DNA from: AM-0621 sp964573505
GTDB taxonomy: Bacteria; Planctomycetota; Planctomycetia; Planctomycetales; Planctomycetaceae
Assembly: GCA_964573505.1 (NCBI GenBank)
Contig: CAZNMS010000368.1
Location: forward strand, 1-9,038
Reading direction: 5' to 3'
DNA: 9,038 nucleotides
Position 1 is the stretch's first letter, and each line of letters starts with the position of its first letter. Made by a program: the position numbers and the translations under genes. A model generated the notes under the pieces. It was not told the DNA's origin, did no database searches, and saw only the letters and a program-made list of their open reading frames with translations. Below, piece by piece: positions 5,291-9,038 of the stretch.

Positions 5291-7047
5291 ATGCTCGACA
5301 AGAACTCGAGCAGTTCTTCGAGTTCCGTTGCTTCGAGGCTCGCTGCGCCGGCGTGATCGAATTGCTCGAACACATCTCGCAGTCGCTTGGCGCGGTTGTC
5401 GTGAAAGTACGGACCGCGTTGACTCACTCCGCGCAGTGACGGCGGATTGAAGTCGTCATGTCCGGCTTCGTCTTTCAGCCCGACAGAGAACTTCAGCGGC
5501 GAGGCGTAGTGCGGCGGTTGATGACACTTGAAGCAGAACATGCGATCGAAGTGTCGTTGACCCCGCCGGGCTTTCTCGGCGTCGAGCGTGCCTCGGGCCG
5601 CTTTCAAACCCGGAGCCGGCGGCAGCAGAGCGGTATAGGTCGTCAGTGCTTCAAGGGCCGCATCGTCGATCTTCGGTGCGCCTTTGCCCGGTCCTGCCAT
5701 CGAGAACTCGATCGAGCGTGCGATCTGCGTTTTGAGATCCGGCTGCGTTCCGGTCCAACCCCACGGTTCCGTCAGCCCCGTGCCGAGCAGCGTGAGGATG
5801 TGCTTCGGAGTTCCAAAGGTGTTGTCGCCGAAGTTGTCGTTGAGCAAGCCGTTTGAATGCCCGTCGGAATGGCAGCTATGGCAGCTATACCAACCATCGA
5901 GCGCGAGCCGCGCATCGGCAAAGAGTTCCTCACCGCGTTGCTGCGGACTGCGAGTCGCCTGCGGTCCGAGCGAGATCGTGCGGCGCGTGCCGAGCGTTCG
6001 AGGATCGAGCACGCTGATCGAATCGTCGAACTGATTCAGCACGAGCAATCGAGACTGCTCGGCGTCCAACTCCAACGCGATCGGGCGACGTCCGACGTTG
6101 GCGCGTTGCAGTTGTAGCTCGCGCGGACGAAAGACTCCGACGTCATGCACTCCCGAGAGTGTCACAAAAATTTCACCCTGCGGACTCGTGACAACAGCGC
6201 TCGGATCCCCGGCCGCACGGCCTTGCTCGCCGAGCGGGACGCGGCTGCCATGAATGCGTTCGGGAGTTTCGAAGTCGAGACATTCCGACTTCAGCAGCAG
6301 CGAGATCGGAATTGAGTGCAGCGTGTTCGAGATCACTCCGCCCCATGAGATGTTGCTGGCAGTCGTCGCACCGATCGCGTTGAGCAACTGATGCGTCAGC
6401 AGGACCTCGCGCCGATCAGCGTTCAGCGCGAGTCCTCGAATGTTGTGACCGAAGAATGTTTGCACGGACCGAAGCTTCCGCGCGGGCACATCAACGACAG
6501 CCAGTTGCCCAGCAAACGCATCGGCGACGAGCACATGCCGATCGTCGATTGCCAGTTGCTTGAGCGGGACAAAGGGCAGATCGAGCGTTGCTGCCAGTTC
6601 GAGTTTCGGCGGGTTCGAATTCGAGACGCTCAGCAACGTGAGTCGTCTCGACCAGTAGCCCGCAACGCAGATCGACTTGCCGTCCGCGCTCATCACCGCG
6701 CCGACTGGATACTTCGCCGTCTCGTGCTGACTGATGATTTCCGGTCGTTCGTGAGTCGGCTTCACGAGCAGCACGCGATGCGCGGCGCGATCAACCGCGA
6801 GCAGCAGTCCGTCATCACGCACGGCGATGAGGTCCGCGAGTTCCTCTCCGACTTTGTGCTCGGCGAGCACTCGACCTTGAGCGAGATCGACAACCGACAG
6901 CGAGCTTGTGTCGCGATTGGCGATGAAGAGACGCTCGTTGTGCCGAACCATTGCGACCGGTCGCCTCAATGCCGGACGCAGCGACTCATCAGCCGCAACC
7001 GCGAATGACGTCAGCCAGCAGAGGATCAGCAGCACTCGCGCAAGCAT
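5287..7047 (-). CDS. Secreted beta-propeller / di-heme cytochrome c (MauG/CCP-like) protein
   Basis: The protein is 586 residues. Residues 1-18 (MLARVLLILCWLTSFAVA before ADES) are a Sec signal peptide with an AxA cleavage site, so it acts in the periplasm or outside the membrane. Residues of about 25-360 look like a YVTN/YncE-type beta-propeller, with repeats such as LFIANRDTSSLSVVDLAQG and LLVLNQFDDSISVLDP. The C-terminal part carries two heme c motifs, CHSCH (389-393) and CFKCH (505-509), plus NPPSLRGVSQRGPYFHDNRAK-like sequence (about 534-554) typical of di-heme peroxidase/MauG proteins. A redox role using two covalent hemes is likely. The substrate is unknown. The open frame begins at a GTG (7056), but AAAGG at 7056-7060 fits the ATG at 7047, so I use that start. 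The 3' end abuts copy B of the repeat element. Confidence 0.88.
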   Translation of the reverse strand: MLARVLLILCWLTSFAVAADESLRPALRRPVAMVRHNERLFIANRDTSSLSVVDLAQGRVLAEHKVGEELADLIAVRDDGLLLAVDRAAHRVLLVKPTHERPEIISQHETAKYPVGAVMSADGKSICVAGYWSRRLTLLSVSNSNPPKLELAATLDLPFVPLKQLAIDDRHVLVADAFAGQLAVVDVPARKLRSVQTFFGHNIRGLALNADRREVLLTHQLLNAIGATTASNISWGGVISNTLHSIPISLLLKSECLDFETPERIHGSRVPLGEQGRAAGDPSAVVTSPQGEIFVTLSGVHDVGVFRPRELQLQRANVGRRPIALELDAEQSRLLVLNQFDDSISVLDPRTLGTRRTISLGPQATRSPQQRGEELFADARLALDGWYSCHSCHSDGHSNGLLNDNFGDNTFGTPKHILTLLGTGLTEPWGWTGTQPDLKTQIARSIEFSMAGPGKGAPKIDDAALEALTTYTALLPPAPGLKAARGTLDAEKARRGQRHFDRMFCFKCHQPPHYASPLKFSVGLKDEAGHDDFNPPSLRGVSQRGPYFHDNRAKRLRDVFEQFDHAGAASLEATELEELLEFLSSI

Positions 7048-7055
7048 GCGGCACA

Positions 7056-7060
7056 CCTTT
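7056..7060 (-). promoter_or_regulatory. Ribosome binding site deciding the cytochrome gene start
   Basis: On the - strand AAAGG is followed by 8 nt and then ATG at 7047-7045. If the GTG at 7056-7054 were the start, this motif would overlap the start codon itself. This favours the ATG. Confidence 0.55.
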
Positions 7061-7182
7061 CATGAACTCGAACTCGATGAGGCGGCTGAGCTTGATGGAT
7101 GCGCGCCGCGCTTTGGAGTCCGCGCTGTCCGGCTTGCCTTCATTCGCATTGCCGACTGGATCGCGACGTAGCGACTGTTGTC

Positions 7183-7305
7183 AGAGGCCGTCGAAAAAGT
7201 GTGGCACGACGCTCCGCGTCGTGAGTCCCGAGGATGAACTCCCGTAGAACGACGGGGATTCTCGACGCGGAGCGTCGAGCCACAATGTTCTTCGACAGCC
7301 TCTCA
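7183..7305. repeat. Palindromic MITE-like element with paired GC-rich hairpins
   Basis: Outer arms AGAGGCCGTCGAA (7185-7197) and TTCGACAGCCTCT (7291-7303) are inverted repeats with one mismatch. Inside each arm lies its own 8-bp-stem hairpin: CACGACGCTCCGCGTCGTG (7205-7223) and CTCGACGCGGAGCGTCGAG (7261-7279). The two hairpins are each other's inverted copy except at the second base pair, A-T in one and T-A in the other, so the stem is kept in both. It occupies the divergent gap between the cytochrome and Ldh-type genes. The flanking bases 7057-7182 show no gene. Confidence 0.65.
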
Positions 7306-7333
7306 GGCTGCGCGACGGTTGCAGGGCATTACA

Positions 7334-7391
7334 AATCGGACGAATGACGTGCTCCGATTGCTGATTCACCGAGCGAACTTTGCCGCTCGGT
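7334..7391 (+). promoter_or_regulatory. Two consecutive hairpins upstream of the Ldh-type gene
   Basis: AATCGGA (7334-7340) pairs perfectly with TCCGATT (7353-7359) over a 12-nt loop. ACCGAGCG (7368-7375) pairs perfectly with CGCTCGGT (7384-7391) over an 8-nt loop. Both lie within 105 bp before the start codon and could be operators or leader structures. No -35/-10 pair was convincing. No T-run follows, so attenuation by intrinsic termination is not supported. It matches no riboswitch class that I recognise. Confidence 0.35.
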
Positions 7392-7437
7392 TCATGCACG
7401 GGCTCATGCTTCTCTCACTCTCAAAGGAATCGTCCGA

Positions 7438-8481
7438 ATGCCGACTCTTACGATCGATCAACTGCACTCAGTCGCGATGACGGTGCTCACTGCTGCGGGG
7501 GCTTCTGCTGAGGAAGCGAATGTCGTTGCTCAAGAACTCGCCGATGCCAACGCCGTCGGGCATGACAGTCACGGAGTCATGCGGTTGATGCAGTATGTCG
7601 ACGGCATTCAGAAGAACTTCATTCGTCCCGGTCAGCCGATTGAGATCGTCAAGCAGGGCGGTTCGTTTGCAGTGCTCGATGCGCACTTCAACTTCGGTCA
7701 AGTCGCGGCGATGAAGGGATTGGAACTCGGGCTCACTCAGGCAAAAAACGTCGGCACGGCGACGGTGATGATTCGCAATTGCAATCACGTCGGACGACTG
7801 GGCTCGTATGCGCAGAAGGCAGCGGGACGCGGCTTCGCGAGCATGATGTCGGTCAACGCTCCCGGTCCCGGCGGCGTCGCTCCATATGGCGGGATTGAGA
7901 AGAAACTCGGAACGAATCCGATCTCGATGTCCGCACCCTGGGGCGACTCGGCTTTGCTGCTCGACATGACGACCAGCGCAACTGCTGAGGGCAAGCTGCG
8001 AGTCGCGTTTCAGAAGGGCGAGCAAGTTCCCGAAGGACTGATCATCGACTCGGAAGGCACTCCGACGACTGACCCGGCGAAGTTCTATGGCGATCCCGGA
8101 GGAGCGATTCTGCCGCTCGGCGGGATGATGGGATTTAAGGGCTTCGGACTGAGCGTGATGATCGATGTCTTCGGCGGCATGCTGTCGGGCAGCGGAGTTT
8201 GTCGCACCGATCTGCCGCGCGGCGCGAACGGCGTTTGGATGTACTTCGTCGACATCGAGCAGTTCGTATCTCGCGCAGAGTTCGACGCGCTGCTCGTGAA
8301 GTACGTCGACTCGCTCAAGACCTCGAAGAAGGCACCGGGAGTGACTGAGATCTTGATGCCCGGCGAGATCGAACTGCGTCGCGAAAAGCAGCGTCGAGCC
8401 GACGGCGTTGCTGTCCCGGAAGAAACGTGGCGCCAGATTCGAGAACTCGCGCAAAAACTCGGAGCGACGTTGCCGGTGTAA
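7438..8481 (+). CDS. Malate/L-lactate dehydrogenase family (Ldh_2) oxidoreductase
   Basis: The protein is 347 residues, the normal size for this NAD(P)-dependent 2-hydroxyacid dehydrogenase family, which is unrelated to classical LDH/MDH. Seen are GHDSHGVMRL (41-50) with the family's conserved His45, RNCNHVGRLGSYA (113-125) with His117, LGTNPISMSAP (157-167), DMTTSATAEGK (176-186) and KGFGLSVMIDVFGG (234-247). Members oxidise malate, L-lactate, ureidoglycolate, sulfolactate and related acids, and sequence reading alone does not choose between them. AAAGGA (7423-7428) with 9-nt spacing supports the ATG. It is divergent from the cytochrome gene and shares its 390-bp upstream region. Bases 8482-8550 after the stop contain only a weak GC-rich dyad and no convincing terminator. 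Confidence 0.93.
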   Translation: MPTLTIDQLHSVAMTVLTAAGASAEEANVVAQELADANAVGHDSHGVMRLMQYVDGIQKNFIRPGQPIEIVKQGGSFAVLDAHFNFGQVAAMKGLELGLTQAKNVGTATVMIRNCNHVGRLGSYAQKAAGRGFASMMSVNAPGPGGVAPYGGIEKKLGTNPISMSAPWGDSALLLDMTTSATAEGKLRVAFQKGEQVPEGLIIDSEGTPTTDPAKFYGDPGGAILPLGGMMGFKGFGLSVMIDVFGGMLSGSGVCRTDLPRGANGVWMYFVDIEQFVSRAEFDALLVKYVDSLKTSKKAPGVTEILMPGEIELRREKQRRADGVAVPEETWRQIRELAQKLGATLPV

Positions 8482-8560
8482 TGCGCATTGCATGCGAGCG
8501 TTGCGCGTCGCGCGCTCTTCGGGAATTCATGGCCTAAGGCAGCATCTGAAAAAAGTTTGA

Positions 8561-8664
8561 GCCACAGATGAAACACTGATTGAACACAGATAGTTCGGCG
8601 CGACATCGACACAACGTTGCAAATGAAGGCTTTGTCTGTGTTTCGTCTGTGTTTGATCTGTGGC
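8561..8664. repeat. Inverted repeat of the GCCACAGATGAA type
   Basis: The 30-nt arms 8561-8590 and 8635-8664 begin and end with GCCACAGAT / ATCTGTGGC. They pair at 25 Watson-Crick and 2 wobble positions, around a 44-nt middle. Each arm is itself a degenerate run of an ACACAGA-like unit. I recall similar GCCACAGATGAACACAGAT sequences as dispersed repeats in planctomycete and related genomes. A T-rich flank (AAGTTTGA before, CCAAACAACTCTT after) may extend the symmetry outward. No protein is encoded. Confidence 0.6.
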
Positions 8665-8688
8665 CAAACAACTCTTCATGGCTTCGTT

Positions 8689-8965
8689 TGCGTTCGCAGT
8701 TCACACAGGATCGCAATGCCGAGCCAAGCAACTCTTAGGGAACTCGAACCAAAACGGAGAGGGAATTGCTCGATACTTCTTCTCTGCGTCTTTCGTTTCT
8801 CTGCGGTTCAAGATGTCGGTCAATGAACCGCAGAGGACCGAAGGACGCGGAGAAAGTTCGTATTCCTACGGCGACGCTCCCTTTGGTCGCTTGCCCTAGG
8901 CTGATATCCGAGGCCCCTTCAGTTACTCGGCTCGCTGCCGCAATCCTGTGTGAGTTGGGAACGCA
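8689..8965. repeat. Large nested palindromic element
   Basis: The outer arms TGCGTTCGCAGTTCACACAGG (8689-8709, 21 bases) and its partner ending at 8965 match with few differences. The symmetry continues inward through CGAGCCAAGCAACT (8720-8733) against sequence near 8922-8935. It resumes with CTTAGGG...CCAAA against the inverted strand near 8880-8900, after an extra stretch on the right side. The centre is a separate strong hairpin (8780-8854). The frames open here on both strands read similar peptides because of the palindrome and have no ribosome sites, so no gene is called. Confidence 0.6.
8780..8854. repeat. Inner 31-bp hairpin of the nested palindrome
   Basis: The arms 8780-8810 and 8824-8854 pair at 27 Watson-Crick positions, three G-U wobbles (8798/8836, 8791/8843, 8785/8849) and one mismatch (8796/8838). 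The loop is 13 nt. The inner 12 pairs, including CTGCGGTTCA with TGAACCGCAG, are perfect. The wobbles have U in the left arm and G in the right, so the + strand RNA folds better than the - strand RNA. TTCTCTGCG/CTCTGCGGTTCA modules are, from memory, widespread dispersed repeats. Confidence 0.7.
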
Positions 8966-8983
8966 GATTGAGTCTGTGTTCTT

Positions 8984-9038
8984 CATCCGTGTGAGACACA
9001 TCCGTGTGAGACACATCCGTGTGAGACACATCCGTGTG
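8984..9038. repeat. 15-bp tandem repeat, truncated by window end
   Basis: The unit CATCCGTGTGAGACA occurs three times without error (8984-8998, 8999-9013, 9014-9028), followed by the first 10 bases of a fourth copy to the window edge. The true copy number is unknown. There are no spacers, so it is not a CRISPR. The preceding CTGTGTTCTTCATCCGTGTG resembles the ACACAGATGAA-type repeat at 8561-8664, suggesting expansion inside a second member of that family. Confidence 0.85.

Noticed and set aside
7468..8493. Open frame of 341 codons on the - strand opposite the Ldh-type gene.
   Set aside because: It is a shadow of a well-supported gene with all family motifs on the + strand. The - frame is Arg/His-rich with no recognisable domain.
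8493..8520. GC-rich dyad after the Ldh-type gene as an intrinsic terminator.
   Set aside because: The stem is short and imperfect and no T-run follows.
8660..9031. Small open frames on both strands, one ending in MCLTR repeats.
   Set aside because: Both strands give similar peptides because the DNA is palindromic, and the MCLTR run is the 15-bp tandem repeat. There are no ribosome sites.
8984..9038. Possible CRISPR array.
   Set aside because: The 15-bp units are directly adjacent with no spacers, and no cas gene is visible.
1..9038. tRNA, rRNA or a known riboswitch.
   Set aside because: No cloverleaf, rRNA-like stretch or recognisable riboswitch core was seen on either strand. Small novel RNAs cannot be excluded by eye.

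Overview
The window looks like a chromosomal segment of a Planctomycetota-like bacterium. This is an inference. It rests on weak or absent Shine-Dalgarno sequences at several starts, a secreted beta-propeller/di-heme cytochrome c protein of a kind common in that phylum, and gaps crowded with palindromic dispersed repeats. No rRNA or other phylogenetic marker is present to settle it.

Region 1 (1-2865, + strand) is the 3' end of a surface-polysaccharide cluster. It holds a 5'-truncated Wzt-type ABC exporter ATPase with a C-terminal carbohydrate-recognition-like domain, a zinc-ribbon SAM methyltransferase and a family 2 glycosyltransferase with a C-terminal membrane anchor. The genes are tightly spaced and probably form one operon. 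A plausible joint role is assembly, end-modification and ATP-driven export of an O-antigen-like glycan.

Region 2 (2866-5286) holds a REP-like hairpin, a long imperfect hairpin, trmB (tRNA m7G46 methyltransferase, - strand) and a short-chain dehydrogenase (+ strand). The dehydrogenase lies between two copies, in the same orientation, of a small element with terminal inverted repeats. Each copy is bounded by a short CTNAG-like direct repeat, as expected for a MITE.

Region 3 (5287-8481) holds a divergent pair: a secreted propeller/di-heme cytochrome c (- strand) and an Ldh_2-family malate/L-lactate-type dehydrogenase (+ strand). The 390-bp gap between them contains a palindromic element with compensatory base changes and two leader hairpins.

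Region 4 (8482-9038) has no credible gene. It is almost entirely repeats: a 30-bp-arm inverted repeat, a nested palindrome of about 277 bp with a very strong inner hairpin, and a 15-bp tandem repeat running off the window end.

The five complete enzyme-type genes are recognisable families. The least explained content is the set of unrelated palindromic and MITE-like repeats that occupies nearly every larger intergenic gap.
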